Assembly (NCBI GenBank): GCA_946535985.1 | Contig: CAMNDY010000009.1 | Span: forward strand, 1 to 57,934 | Source of the DNA: an uncultured Treponema sp. | GTDB taxonomy: Bacteria; Spirochaetota; Spirochaetia; Treponematales; Treponemataceae | Length of the DNA: 57,934 bases | Direction: 5' to 3' | Part shown: positions 45,173-54,512 of the stretch, one piece after another | Numbering within the stretch: position 1 is the first letter of the stretch | How the letters are laid out: each line of letters starts with the position of its first letter | Translations under genes and position numbers: made by a program | The notes under the pieces: generated by a model | The model's database searches: none | The model's input: only the letters and a program-made list of their open reading frames with translations | Told to the model about the DNA's origin: nothing

Positions 45173-47095
45173 CTATTTCTTCTCCGCCGCAAACCCCATG
45201 GCCTGATCAACAAGCGACGAAATATAACCGGCCTCCGCAGCCTTTTCTTTTGTGGTACCCGCAACTCCAAGAGACTTCTTCTGCAAGTCCTGTTTTTCCT
45301 GGCGACCTGCAAGCAGCTGTTTCGCCGCCAGCAAAATATCTGCAGCCTCGGCCGCATTTTTAATATGTAAACATTGTGCAATGGCACTTTCTTCGGCTCC
45401 GGCAAGAGCTTCCAGAGTAATAAACTTTTTCTGCAAAGCAATAGCCCGTTTCTCGCCAACGCCCGGTAACTCCAGAAAAATCGAGTCTGTGTTTTCCTTT
45501 GTCCTCAGCCTCTGGTTTCTGCTTGTGGCAAATCTATGTGTTTCGTCTCGGACGCGCTGGAGCAGTCTCAAAGCATCACTTCGTTTTGGAAGATTTAACG
45601 GTGTGCTGTTTCCAGGCAAATAAATTTCTTCGTCTCTCTTGGCAAGGCCTGCAACAGGAATATCAAGTCCAAGAGAATTCAAAATCTCTTCAACTGCATT
45701 TACCTGGCCAAGACCTCCATCTATCAAAATCAAATCCGGCAGATCGGCCTGTTCATTTACAAGGCGGGTATAGCGGCGGGTGGTGGCTTCGCGCATGGAC
45801 TGAAAATCATCAATATATCCGTCTGTGGTTTTAAGGCGGAAGTAACGGTAATTTTTCTTATCGGGGTTTCCATTATAAAAACTTATCAGCGAAGCAACAG
45901 GGAACTTTCCGCCGATATGCGCAATATCAAAGCCTTCAATGCGGACAGGGAGTGTGTCCAGTCCAAGCAGAGTTTTAAGCTCTTCCATTGCAGGAACATC
46001 ACCACGGTCCCGCAGGCGTCTTATAATATCTTCGTGTGCATTTTCTCGGGCCATGTTCAGGGCTGCGATTCCGTGTTTATCGCTGGCATCGGGAACGCTG
46101 ACTTTTGTATTTGTATTCATCTGCTCGCTAAGCCATCTGTTTATAAAATCCGACTGGGCTTCTGTCTGTACAAAAATTGCAGGTGGAATCTGGGCAGAAT
46201 CTTCATAATAGGCAGCCATAAATTCTGCTAACAATTCATCATCTTCATTAAGACTTTCTACCCGATAATTTTCACGGCCCAAAAGTTTTCCGCCGCGGAT
46301 TTTAAGAACTGTAAAGCTTACAAGTTCACCTTCGCTGTAATGGGCAATGTAATCGCGGTCTTGGGAATCAAAACTTTCTACAATATTCTGATTCTGTAAA
46401 ACCATGAGGGCTTTTATGCTGTCTCGCAGACGTGCGGCTTTTTCAAAATCAAGATTTGCGGAGGCGGCCTTCATTTCTGCTGTCATTTTTTCAATTGCAC
46501 TGTCGGCCTGTCCGGAGAGCAAAGCGGTAATTTCTTCTATATAATTATTATATTCTTCTTTATCAATTTTACCGCAGCAGGGAGCCTTGCATTGTTTCAT
46601 GTGATAGTAAAGGCAGGGACTTTCTCTTTTGCGCAAAGTTCTGCAGTGACGCACCGGATATAGTCTGTAGATATTTTCTATAAAAGTGTCCAGGGCGGCA
46701 ACGTTAGGGTAGGGGCCAAAATAAAGGGAACCATCCTGCAAAATGCGCCTGGTTCTGAAAATCTTTGGAAAATCCTCTTTTGTAATCCGCAAAACAGGAT
46801 AGGATTTTCCGTCTTTAAGGCAGATGTTATAGCGTGGACTGTGTTTTTTTATAAGATTGTTTTCAAGCAGCAGGGCTTCGTACTCGTTTGTTGTTGTAAT
46901 ATATTCAATAGAAGCTGCCCGCGAAACTAAAAGCCTGGTTTTTACAGAACGCTGGCCCGAAAAATATGAAGTAAGGCGATTTTTAAGGTTTTTGGCTTTT
47001 CCAACATATATAATTGTTCCGGCATCGTCGCGCCATAAATAAACGCCGCTGGATTGAGGAGCTTTTAATGCAGTTTCATGTAGGATGTTTCGCAT
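45173..47095 (-). CDS. uvrC: UvrABC excinuclease subunit C
   Basis: A 640-aa nucleotide-excision-repair nuclease that makes both incisions. The GIY-YIG domain is at about 14-95 (GVYLWRDDAGTIIYVGKAKNL), followed by a Cys-rich segment (SPCLYYHMKQCKAPCCGKI). The UVR motif lies near 205-240 (NLDFEKAARLRDSIKAL). The RNase H-like domain has IEGFDIAHIGG and LILIDGGLGQVNA. The C-terminal helix-hairpin-helix is at about 560-620 (LPGVGEKRAIALQKKF). All expected parts are present. No Shine-Dalgarno was seen; two opposed family A palindromes sit immediately upstream of the start codon. Confidence 0.97.
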   Translation of the reverse strand: MRNILHETALKAPQSSGVYLWRDDAGTIIYVGKAKNLKNRLTSYFSGQRSVKTRLLVSRAASIEYITTTNEYEALLLENNLIKKHSPRYNICLKDGKSYPVLRITKEDFPKIFRTRRILQDGSLYFGPYPNVAALDTFIENIYRLYPVRHCRTLRKRESPCLYYHMKQCKAPCCGKIDKEEYNNYIEEITALLSGQADSAIEKMTAEMKAASANLDFEKAARLRDSIKALMVLQNQNIVESFDSQDRDYIAHYSEGELVSFTVLKIRGGKLLGRENYRVESLNEDDELLAEFMAAYYEDSAQIPPAIFVQTEAQSDFINRWLSEQMNTNTKVSVPDASDKHGIAALNMARENAHEDIIRRLRDRGDVPAMEELKTLLGLDTLPVRIEGFDIAHIGGKFPVASLISFYNGNPDKKNYRYFRLKTTDGYIDDFQSMREATTRRYTRLVNEQADLPDLILIDGGLGQVNAVEEILNSLGLDIPVAGLAKRDEEIYLPGNSTPLNLPKRSDALRLLQRVRDETHRFATSRNQRLRTKENTDSIFLELPGVGEKRAIALQKKFITLEALAGAEESAIAQCLHIKNAAEAADILLAAKQLLAGRQEKQDLQKKSLGVAGTTKEKAAEAGYISSLVDQAMGFAAEKK

Positions 47096-47106
47096 GCTAT
47101 TTCAAG

Positions 47107-47173
47107 GGCCCTTCGACAGGCTCAGGGACCCCAACCTATGTTATGTCTGCGGTCCCTGAGCTTGTCGAAGGGT
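47107..47173. repeat. Opposed pair of family A palindromes between uvrC and the LamG gene
   Basis: A reverse copy at 47107-47130 and a forward copy at 47151-47173 (GCTTGTCG variant) are separated by 20 bp, so together they can form a long hairpin. They lie between divergent genes, starting 11 bp before the uvrC start codon, so terminator function is unlikely. Confidence 0.85.
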
Positions 47174-47244
47174 GACCCGGACATCTTTTTCAAAATTATA
47201 TCATATTTTTTTTAATTATGCCGATAGTTTAAGCAGGTACCTAT

Positions 47245-48777
47245 ATGAAAAAATTATTCAAAAAGAAGGCTTTCTTGGCCCTTGCTTTGCTTCCGGCTTT
47301 GGGAAATTCCCTTACTTTTGCAGAAGCTAAACAGATTGTTCTCGGTGGAAAGGGTGGCTGGCCTGATTTTCAGTATTCAGAAAATCTAACCAGTGGAAAA
47401 GGCCGTTTTGGCTATGATTGCGTGGAACTTGCCACAAATTCCTTTGTTTTTGACGATTATACCGATCTTTTAATTGATTTTGAAAATCCTGTAAACCCAA
47501 TTTCGGCAGGTTATTACGATATTGCTTCAAATAATCTTAAAACTTCAAGTGATTCTCTTCTCGAAAAGTCTGCCGGTCTTAGCCGTAACATTGGCGGGCT
47601 TAGCGTAACCGGAAAACCTGGTACTTTTTTTGGTTCCGAAGGCCTTATGGGTTCTTTTTCTATTGAATTCTGGCTTTGTCCTTCTCTTGCAGAAAACGGA
47701 GAAGTTATTGTTAATTGGGAATCTTCTAAAAATGTTCATGGTCGCCTGATTTATCAGCTTATAAACTGTCTTTTTGACGGCGGAAAACTCAACTGGACTA
47801 TTGCAAATCTTTTTGATTCTTATGCAGGACCAAACGGAGACGGAGAAATCCATCTTAAAGGTTCAAGCACCATTATTCCAGACAGCTGGTCCTATCACGC
47901 GCTTTCTTATGACTGTGAAAGCGGCATTCTTGAATATCTTGTAAACGGAATCACAGAGGATATTATCTATATAACATCAAACGGTTGCGAAGACGGACAG
48001 GTTTCTCTTATTGTAATGGGAACTCCTTCTGAGCTTGAATTCTGTAATGAATACACAGGAAAAATTGATGAAATCCGCATTTTAAGACGTCCTTATTCGC
48101 CTCCTGATTATCAGTCTGCAGAGGCCGCCGGTGCTCTTGGAAGAATGCTTTATCAGCCTGCGGGTGGACGTTTTGTTACAAGACCTATTGTAGTTTCTAC
48201 GGGTTCTGTTTTGAACAGTCTTACTGCCGAGATGAACGTACCTGCCCAGACAGAGGTAAGCTTTTTTGTCCGCTCAGGAGACAACTTCTTTAACTGGACA
48301 GATTCTTATCCTGAATGGAAGCCTGTAGAAAGCGGAAAGAAAATTGAAGGTGTAAACGGAATGTACTTTCAGGTGGCCTGCGAGCTTTACCCTGATGGAA
48401 ACGGTGCTGTTACACCATCAGTTACACAGCTTACACTTGATTTTACAGAACTGCCGCTGCCGCTTCCTCCTTTTACTGTAAGGGCCGAAGCCGGAAATGG
48501 TTCTGTTACTTTAAAATGGAATTATTCTGTTGATGATACTGCTGGTGGATATTACATCTACTACGGAAACAGACCCGGTGAATATCTTGGACGAGTTGCG
48601 CTTGAAGGTCCGTCGCCTGTAAACGCAGGAAATACTACAAGCTATACACTCACCGGTTTAGAAAACGGAAAAATATATTATTTTGCAGTTGCATCCTGGT
48701 CTGCACTTGATGACAGGATCACAGGACCGCTTTCAAAAGAAGTGTTTGCAAGACCATTAAAGAGATTGGGGAATTAG
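47245..48777 (+). CDS. Secreted LamG-like and fibronectin type III protein
   Basis: A 510-aa exported protein with a signal peptide ending near residue 27 (SLTFAEA). Residues about 120-290 look like a concanavalin/LamG jelly roll (GSFSIEFWLCPS, GRLIYQLIN, YTGKIDEIRILRRPYS). A beta region follows, and a C-terminal fibronectin type III domain (about 405-505) shows VTLKWNYSVDDTAGGYYIYY and YTLTGLENGKIYYFAVA. A role in binding carbohydrate or protein in the envelope is likely but not specific. AGCAGG lies before the ATG. The TPR gene follows 13 bp downstream, so the two form an operon. Confidence 0.78.
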   Translation: MKKLFKKKAFLALALLPALGNSLTFAEAKQIVLGGKGGWPDFQYSENLTSGKGRFGYDCVELATNSFVFDDYTDLLIDFENPVNPISAGYYDIASNNLKTSSDSLLEKSAGLSRNIGGLSVTGKPGTFFGSEGLMGSFSIEFWLCPSLAENGEVIVNWESSKNVHGRLIYQLINCLFDGGKLNWTIANLFDSYAGPNGDGEIHLKGSSTIIPDSWSYHALSYDCESGILEYLVNGITEDIIYITSNGCEDGQVSLIVMGTPSELEFCNEYTGKIDEIRILRRPYSPPDYQSAEAAGALGRMLYQPAGGRFVTRPIVVSTGSVLNSLTAEMNVPAQTEVSFFVRSGDNFFNWTDSYPEWKPVESGKKIEGVNGMYFQVACELYPDGNGAVTPSVTQLTLDFTELPLPLPPFTVRAEAGNGSVTLKWNYSVDDTAGGYYIYYGNRPGEYLGRVALEGPSPVNAGNTTSYTLTGLENGKIYYFAVASWSALDDRITGPLSKEVFARPLKRLGN

Positions 48778-48790
48778 AGAGGGGGAACTC

Positions 48791-51538
48791 ATGGCCAAAA
48801 AATTTGAAAATAACGTTAATGAAAAAAATCTGATTTTGACACGTGCGCAGGGTGCTGTAATTTCGAGGGATTTTCCTACTGCTGCCAGATTGTACAAACA
48901 GCTTTTAAAGGATGATCCTTCAAACGTTGATTATCTTAAAGAGCTTGGTTCTATTTATGTAAAAAATGGCGAAGATGCCAAAGCAATCCCATATTACGAG
49001 CAGATTATTACATTTTATCCTCATTATATTGATGCAATGACAAGCCTTGGTGCAATTTACCGTCGTCTTAAGCGCTACGAGGAATCTATTGAAATTCTTG
49101 AACGCGCTGTTGATGAAGGCCGCCAGTCTGCTGATGTTAACTATAACTTAGGTTTTACTTACCGCGAAATGGGCAACTGGGATGATGCTATTGAAGCCTT
49201 CTCTTCTGTTGTCAATGAAAATCCTTCTGATGTTCTTGCATACAATCACCTGGGTGCAATTTATCTTGAAAAAAAGGATTATCAGAAATCGATTGCTTCT
49301 TTTAAGCGGGGACTTCAGATTGACCCTAACCATCCTATTTTGAATTATAACCTTGCCCGATGTTTTGCAAAGGCAAAGATGTATTCAGATTCAATCCGCT
49401 GCTTTCAGAATGCCCTTAAAGCAAAGCCGGGTTGGGTTGATGCAATTAAAGATTTTAGTAATGTACTTGTTAAGTGCCAGAAATCTCGCGAAGCTTCTGA
49501 GCTTGTAAAACATTCTATTGAGCTCCATCCAAATGACACAAAGCTTTTGGGCATGCTGGGAAATATTTATCTTGACCAGTACGATTATGATTCTGCAGAA
49601 AAAACCTTTAAGCGTGCAAAGAAAATTGATAATCAGGATGTTCAGATTTTAACTGGACTTTCTGAAGCTTTGGAAAAAGGCGAAAAATCAGAAGAAGCAC
49701 TTGAAACAGTTTTGGATGCCCTTGAAATTTCTCCTGAAGATAAAGATTTGAAAAAGCGCTATGTTCAGACTCTTCTATCTGCAAATCAGATTGATGCAGC
49801 CGGAACAAATGTAAAAGAGCTTTACGAAGAAGATAAAGAAGATCCTCAGGTTCTTGATTTGTATGGTCAGTATTTAATCTGTAAAGATGAAGACGAAAAG
49901 GCTGAAAGCTGTTTTAAGAAGATTAATACTGTAAACCGAAATTACAAGGATTATCTTTTGTCTGCTGCCGGCCGCTTTAATCAGGTTGGAAAAATGGAAA
50001 AGGCAGAAGATATGGCAAAGCAATATGTTGCCCACGATATGCGAAATCCTGCCGGTTACAATATGCTTGGAAAGATTTATTCAAAGAACGGACTTTATGA
50101 TCAGGCAATTGAATCTTACGATAAGAGCCGAAATTTGCGCCAGCCAAATATTCTTGCCGACAAGCAGATTGAATCTATCCGCGCCCAGATGAATATGCCT
50201 CCTGTCCCTGAAGACGAAGAGGCACTTTCTGATGTGGCTCCTGATGCAGAAACTGCGGTCCCTGCTGCAGAAGCTGCGGTCCCTGAGCCTGTCGAAGGGC
50301 CAGAAGAACCAAAAGACGAAAACTTCGACTTCAACTCCATGGGCGACAACGTTCCAATGCAGGAAGCCCTTCAGGAAGATGAAGGTGAATTCTTTGATGA
50401 AGAAGAACCTGTAAATACAGACGAACTTAAAAATGATGAAGAACTTTCTCCTTTTGACCAGGGAGAAGATGGAAAACTTTCAGATAAAGAAAAACTTGTT
50501 GGCTCCGGCGAGGGTGGTCTTGATAATGCAGACATCGATACTTCTGCCGGTTTTGAAAAGCCTAAGTTTATAGGCGACGGTGAACCTGAAGGAGATATGT
50601 CTGTTTCTGATATGCTCGACCAGGTAGACGGCGACAGCTTCGATTTTGACCAGTTTGATGAAACTACAACTACAAGCCCTGAAGAAGCTGAGCCTGAGTT
50701 TGATATAAATAAAATGCCGGATCCATTTACTGCAGAGCCTGCACAAATGCAGATGCCTCCTCAGAGTCCTGCTCCTGCTCAAATGCCGGCCCGTCCTGCA
50801 GGAACTCCTCCTTCTTATGCAACTGCAATGATGGACACTGCTTCTATGGCAATGGATACTGTTCAGCGGGCAAACGAGCTTGCCCAGCATAATGCTCATG
50901 CCCAGGATCAGATTATCCAGAAACAGGATGAACAGATTCAGCAGATGGAAGAGCAGTATGCCGAAGAAATGCAGCAGATGGAAGAACAGCATGCCGGCGA
51001 AATGGACGAAATGCGCCGCAAGGTAGAAGCGCTTGAAGAGGAAAATGCCCGCCTTGCTTCTGAAGAAAACAGACCAACTGCAAAGAGTCTTATGAGTACT
51101 GCCGAAGAACTGCTGCCTACAATTGAACGCATTCTTGCCGACGACGATACAGCTCTTGAAAATGCAGATGAAATTGAACTTTTCAAAAAGCTGCTTGAGC
51201 TTTGCCAATTCCTGCCGGAAGAAGAAAAGGCCCAGTTTATGGCAAGTCCTGTCCGCATGCAGATGGAATATCTTATTGCAAAGATGTCCGGTACTCCGGG
51301 ACTTTTAAAAACTGCACAGTCCCTTAAGAAGACCGGGGTTCTTGGCGAAGAAGAAGCAAGTTTTGACTCTGCAAAGCCTTTCTCTGTTACGAACCATGAA
51401 CTTCGAAAGGTATTCAAATACATGAAGGAACTTTCCGACGGTCTTGATGACGCCTATCTTGCCGATGCCATGTGCAACCGCATAGACAACGTCCTCGAAA
51501 GAATTGAGCTCGCCGAAAACAGTATCCAGATTTTTTAG
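48791..51538 (+). CDS. Large TPR protein with acidic linker and coiled coil
   Basis: A 915-aa protein without an evident signal peptide. Tandem TPR units fill about residues 15-475 (for example ADVNYNLGFTYREMGNWDDA, NHLGAIYLEKKDYQKSI). An acidic Pro-rich linker, about 480-650, contains an in-frame family A palindrome (AVPEPVEGPEEP). A Met/Gln/Pro-rich stretch leads to a coiled coil, about 695-760 (QIQQMEEQYAEEMQQMEEQ). A helical C-terminal domain ends the protein. Probably a cytoplasmic scaffold; function unknown. GAGGGGGA lies before the ATG. Its stop codon overlaps the convergent aminopeptidase gene. Confidence 0.8.
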   Translation: MAKKFENNVNEKNLILTRAQGAVISRDFPTAARLYKQLLKDDPSNVDYLKELGSIYVKNGEDAKAIPYYEQIITFYPHYIDAMTSLGAIYRRLKRYEESIEILERAVDEGRQSADVNYNLGFTYREMGNWDDAIEAFSSVVNENPSDVLAYNHLGAIYLEKKDYQKSIASFKRGLQIDPNHPILNYNLARCFAKAKMYSDSIRCFQNALKAKPGWVDAIKDFSNVLVKCQKSREASELVKHSIELHPNDTKLLGMLGNIYLDQYDYDSAEKTFKRAKKIDNQDVQILTGLSEALEKGEKSEEALETVLDALEISPEDKDLKKRYVQTLLSANQIDAAGTNVKELYEEDKEDPQVLDLYGQYLICKDEDEKAESCFKKINTVNRNYKDYLLSAAGRFNQVGKMEKAEDMAKQYVAHDMRNPAGYNMLGKIYSKNGLYDQAIESYDKSRNLRQPNILADKQIESIRAQMNMPPVPEDEEALSDVAPDAETAVPAAEAAVPEPVEGPEEPKDENFDFNSMGDNVPMQEALQEDEGEFFDEEEPVNTDELKNDEELSPFDQGEDGKLSDKEKLVGSGEGGLDNADIDTSAGFEKPKFIGDGEPEGDMSVSDMLDQVDGDSFDFDQFDETTTTSPEEAEPEFDINKMPDPFTAEPAQMQMPPQSPAPAQMPARPAGTPPSYATAMMDTASMAMDTVQRANELAQHNAHAQDQIIQKQDEQIQQMEEQYAEEMQQMEEQHAGEMDEMRRKVEALEEENARLASEENRPTAKSLMSTAEELLPTIERILADDDTALENADEIELFKKLLELCQFLPEEEKAQFMASPVRMQMEYLIAKMSGTPGLLKTAQSLKKTGVLGEEEASFDSAKPFSVTNHELRKVFKYMKELSDGLDDAYLADAMCNRIDNVLERIELAENSIQIF
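50278..50301. repeat. Family A palindrome in frame inside the TPR gene
   Basis: GGTCCCTGAGCC then TGTCGAAGGGCC, read as VPEPVEGP. A partial copy (GCGGTCCCTG) occurs 24 bp earlier and gives the preceding AVPAAEA, so the element seems to have been partly duplicated. Confidence 0.85.
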
Positions 51539-52683
51539 AGTCTAATAATTCTCGAATGTGTCAGTACCTCGTTACCATCTTTGGTAATGAGCACATCATT
51601 TTCCAAACGGCAGCCACCAATTGTTTCATCGTAGAGACCAGGTTCAAGTGTAAGCACCATGCCCGGAGTAAACTGTAAATCGGCAGGTACTCTTGTGCTT
51701 ACTCTTGGAAACTCGTGTATCTCAAGACCAATTCCGTGTCCAAGAGTGTGAGGCATCTTTCTTTTAGCTTTTGAAAAAACATAGTCTGCGCGTTTTGAAG
51801 CTTCGTGAATTGTGTGGCCAGGCTTGTAAAGCTTAAGACATTCGTCGTAGGCTTTTTGAACAAGTTCAAGCTGCTTTTTCTGTTCTGCAGAAAGCTTACC
51901 CTTGGCAACAGTAATTGTCATGTCGCTGGTGTAGCCCTTGTATACAACTCCAAAATCAAGAATGCTCAAGCCCTTTGCAGGCCAGGGAGCATTTGTGTAA
52001 TTTGGAAAAGCGTGAATTGCAAAGCTTCGTTCAGGACCTGCTGCAAGAGTGTCAAAGCCTGTTCTTTCGCAGCCCTGTTCCCGGCATTCGCGTTCAATAA
52101 AAAGAGCAACATCGGCTTCTGTTTTAATTGAACCGTCTTTTATTTTTTCTTCTATTTTATCTACTATTAAATCGCCTATTCTTGCAGCTTCGCGCAGGCA
52201 TTCAATTTCGTATTCATCTTTCTGGATACGACAGGCAACTGTAAAAGTATGAACGCCTTCTTCGGTACAGCGGCAGTCATAATTATTCAGTTCATCAATA
52301 AAATGAAGATACTGGGGATAGGTAAGATATGGTGGCAGTTCAACCTTGCTGTTTAAGCCATGGGTGTAGCCTACGTTGAGAATTGCTTTTACAGCATCAA
52401 TATCTTTATTTTTGTAACGGGTGTAGGGAACCAGCTTGTCGTAATAAGCATTCTTTTTTGCAAGAATTTCATCCCAGGCAATGAGGTAGGTGTAGCCGTC
52501 GCTAAAAATTATTACAATGGCATCGCTGTTGTGTCCTGTTAAATATGGAATTGCAGGTTCGCGGTGCTCTTCGCTGTCAATGTAAACGGCAGCACCAATG
52601 TTGTTATCTGTAAGATAAGCCGCAATTCTGGCTCTGCGGATACCGTATATTTGTTTCATTTCTTCTTTGGTGTATTCTTTCAT
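51535..52683 (-). CDS. M24 family metallopeptidase (Xaa-Pro aminopeptidase-like)
   Basis: A 382-aa cytosolic protein with a creatinase-type N-domain and a pita-bread M24 catalytic domain. Metal ligands are recognisable: Asp in ILDFGVVYKG and in YTSDMTITV, His in TLGHGIGLEIHEF, Glu in TLEPGLYD and Glu in CRLENDVLI. It would remove N-terminal residues before proline or act on related dipeptides. GAGGG lies before the ATG. The gene is convergent with, and overlaps by four bases, the TPR gene; family B repeats lie upstream. Confidence 0.88.
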   Translation of the reverse strand: MKEYTKEEMKQIYGIRRARIAAYLTDNNIGAAVYIDSEEHREPAIPYLTGHNSDAIVIIFSDGYTYLIAWDEILAKKNAYYDKLVPYTRYKNKDIDAVKAILNVGYTHGLNSKVELPPYLTYPQYLHFIDELNNYDCRCTEEGVHTFTVACRIQKDEYEIECLREAARIGDLIVDKIEEKIKDGSIKTEADVALFIERECREQGCERTGFDTLAAGPERSFAIHAFPNYTNAPWPAKGLSILDFGVVYKGYTSDMTITVAKGKLSAEQKKQLELVQKAYDECLKLYKPGHTIHEASKRADYVFSKAKRKMPHTLGHGIGLEIHEFPRVSTRVPADLQFTPGMVLTLEPGLYDETIGGCRLENDVLITKDGNEVLTHSRIIRL

Positions 52684-52701
52684 AAGTCCCTCTTTATGTG
52701 A

Positions 52702-52786
52702 GATTGTCGGGTCAAGCCCGACAATGACACTACAATTGTCATCCTCGACCCGACAATTGTCATCCCCGGGCTTGACCCGGGGATCT
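52702..52786. repeat. Family B repeat cluster between murJ and the aminopeptidase gene
   Basis: ATTGTCGGG...CCCGACAAT (52703-52725), a degenerate middle copy, and CCCCGGG...CCCGGGG (52764-52782). The right-hand part is inside murJ and encodes its last residues. Confidence 0.85.
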
Positions 52787-54421
52787 CTTAATAATAGTCA
52801 TCACTATTTCATCTCTAGTAATCACCAACTCCAGCACCCCAATGACTGCAAAAATCACTGCAAGTATACCGGCCGGAAGTCCTGCGCTTACAAGTCTTCC
52901 ATGACCTTCAAAGGCCTTGAGCAAAAGCGGGCGCAAGAACCAGCATGGCAGAGCGGCAATCACAGACATGACAGAGATTTTTATTGTATATAAAATTGTA
53001 TTTTTTACAACTGCGCCGGTTTGAATTGTGCCAAGCTTTTTCATGAATATAAAAAGGAAGATTGTGTTTATCAAACTTGCAATACTCAAGGCACAGGCAA
53101 TTCCGTTTCCGCCAAAAGGCTTAACAAGAATAAGTACCAGCAGGATGTTTGAAGCAAAGCTTATGATTCCCGCTGTTGTTGGAAGCTTTGTGTTTTTCTG
53201 TGCATAAAAGGATGGACTTAAAATTCTATTGAGAGCAATAAAAGTAAGTCCTGCTATATGAAAGCGGAATTCTCCAAGTGTCAGGCGCACAGACTCTTCA
53301 TCAAACATTTTATTTTTGTAAATCAGGGTAATGAGTTCTCGGCCGCTGACTAAAGAATAAGCTGTAACGGGAATAGAAATCACAATCATGATTTTTACAG
53401 CCTGCAAAAGCATTTTGTTAAACTCATCCCATTTCTGATTATTTGCAAGTCCGCTCATGTCGGGCAAAATTACTGTACCAATTGAAACTGCAAAAATCCC
53501 AAGAATTAATTCCTGCAGGCGCAGACTAAATTGCAGACTCGAAGCAATTCCTTCTCCGGCTCGGGTTGCCATAGAAGTAGAAACTAAATCATTGAGCTGG
53601 TAGGCTGCCATTCCAATAATTGTTGGAACAATAAGGGCAATTACTTTTCTGGTTCCCGGGTTTGAAAAAGTTTTACGAAGAGATGTTAGTCTTATTTTCC
53701 AGCCGGTCTGCTTTATAAAAGGCCACTGGAACAAAGCCTGAACAGAACCACCCGCAATAACTCCAATAGACATTGCTCTTGCCGGATTTTGGGTATATGG
53801 AGCAAGTATATAAGTTACTAAAACTACAATGCCGTTAAACAAAACCGGAGTAAAGCCCGAAGGTGCAAAAATCTTACAGCCGTTTAATACTCCCTGGAAA
53901 AATGCCGCAATAGAAATGAGGAACAAATAAGGGAACATTATGCGTGTTAAATAAGTTATTTCCTGCTTTTGTGCAAGCCAGTATTGAACCTGTTCTGCAT
54001 AATTTACGGCAGTGGCATCGGCTGGCTTCTTACAAAAAATCGGCATGAGAAGGGGTGTAATAATAATTCCAATAATAACAACACAGGCTGTTAAAAAAGA
54101 AACAAGCGTTAATGTAGAAGCAATAAATTCCTGGGTTGATTTTTTGCTTTCTTCATCATTTCCTTTTTCCAGGTAAGATTTAAAGGTTGGAATAAAGGCA
54201 ACCGAAATTGCATTTTCTGCAAAAAGCTTTCGTAAAAGATTTGGGATTAAAAAGGCAACGGAAAAACAGTCAGAATAAAATCCTGTTCCCAAAAAAGAGG
54301 CCTTTGTCATTTCGCGGATAAGCCCCATTATGCGCGAAGCAAAAGTCATGAGCGAAAGAACCAGTCCCGAACGAACGATGGACTTCTTTTTTTCGCCTGT
54401 TTGTGTTTCATTTTTTTCCAT
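52760..54421 (-). CDS. murJ: Lipid II flippase MurJ (MviN family)
   Basis: A 553-aa inner-membrane MOP-superfamily flippase that moves lipid II for peptidoglycan synthesis. It has about 14 hydrophobic segments. Family stretches include SRIMGLIREMTKASFLGTG, FAENAISVAFIPTF, YLTRIMFPYLFLIS and LRLQELILGIFAVSIGTVILP. The last residues, KRSPGQARG, are encoded by a family B repeat, not by conserved family sequence. No Shine-Dalgarno; TATTAT ends nine bases before the ATG. The cyclase gene is divergent. Confidence 0.93.
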   Translation of the reverse strand: MEKNETQTGEKKKSIVRSGLVLSLMTFASRIMGLIREMTKASFLGTGFYSDCFSVAFLIPNLLRKLFAENAISVAFIPTFKSYLEKGNDEESKKSTQEFIASTLTLVSFLTACVVIIGIIITPLLMPIFCKKPADATAVNYAEQVQYWLAQKQEITYLTRIMFPYLFLISIAAFFQGVLNGCKIFAPSGFTPVLFNGIVVLVTYILAPYTQNPARAMSIGVIAGGSVQALFQWPFIKQTGWKIRLTSLRKTFSNPGTRKVIALIVPTIIGMAAYQLNDLVSTSMATRAGEGIASSLQFSLRLQELILGIFAVSIGTVILPDMSGLANNQKWDEFNKMLLQAVKIMIVISIPVTAYSLVSGRELITLIYKNKMFDEESVRLTLGEFRFHIAGLTFIALNRILSPSFYAQKNTKLPTTAGIISFASNILLVLILVKPFGGNGIACALSIASLINTIFLFIFMKKLGTIQTGAVVKNTILYTIKISVMSVIAALPCWFLRPLLLKAFEGHGRLVSAGLPAGILAVIFAVIGVLELVITRDEIVMTIIKRSPGQARG

Positions 54422-54430
54422 GAATTAAGA

Positions 54431-54484
54431 ATAATAAGATTGCGAAATTTGTTCAATTGATTTACAATAAAACTAGGGTAAATT
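54431..54484. promoter_or_regulatory. Divergent promoter candidates for murJ and the cyclase gene
   Basis: Minus strand TATTAT (complement of 54431-54436) with TTGAAC (complement of 54451-54456), though spacing is only 14 bp. Plus strand TTGATT (54457-54462), 16 bp, TAAATT (54479-54484). Both are moderate matches. Confidence 0.35.
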
Positions 54485-54512
54485 CCCTAATAGAGTGTTC
54501 GGAGGAGCCTCA

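Noticed and set aside
50480..51208. 242-aa minus-strand open frame
   Set aside because: Antisense shadow of the TPR/coiled-coil gene; Phe/Cys/His-rich with no ribosome-binding site.
54495..54512. GTG start for the cyclase
   Set aside because: It would place the GGAGGA ribosome-binding site inside the coding region; ATG 54513 fits better.
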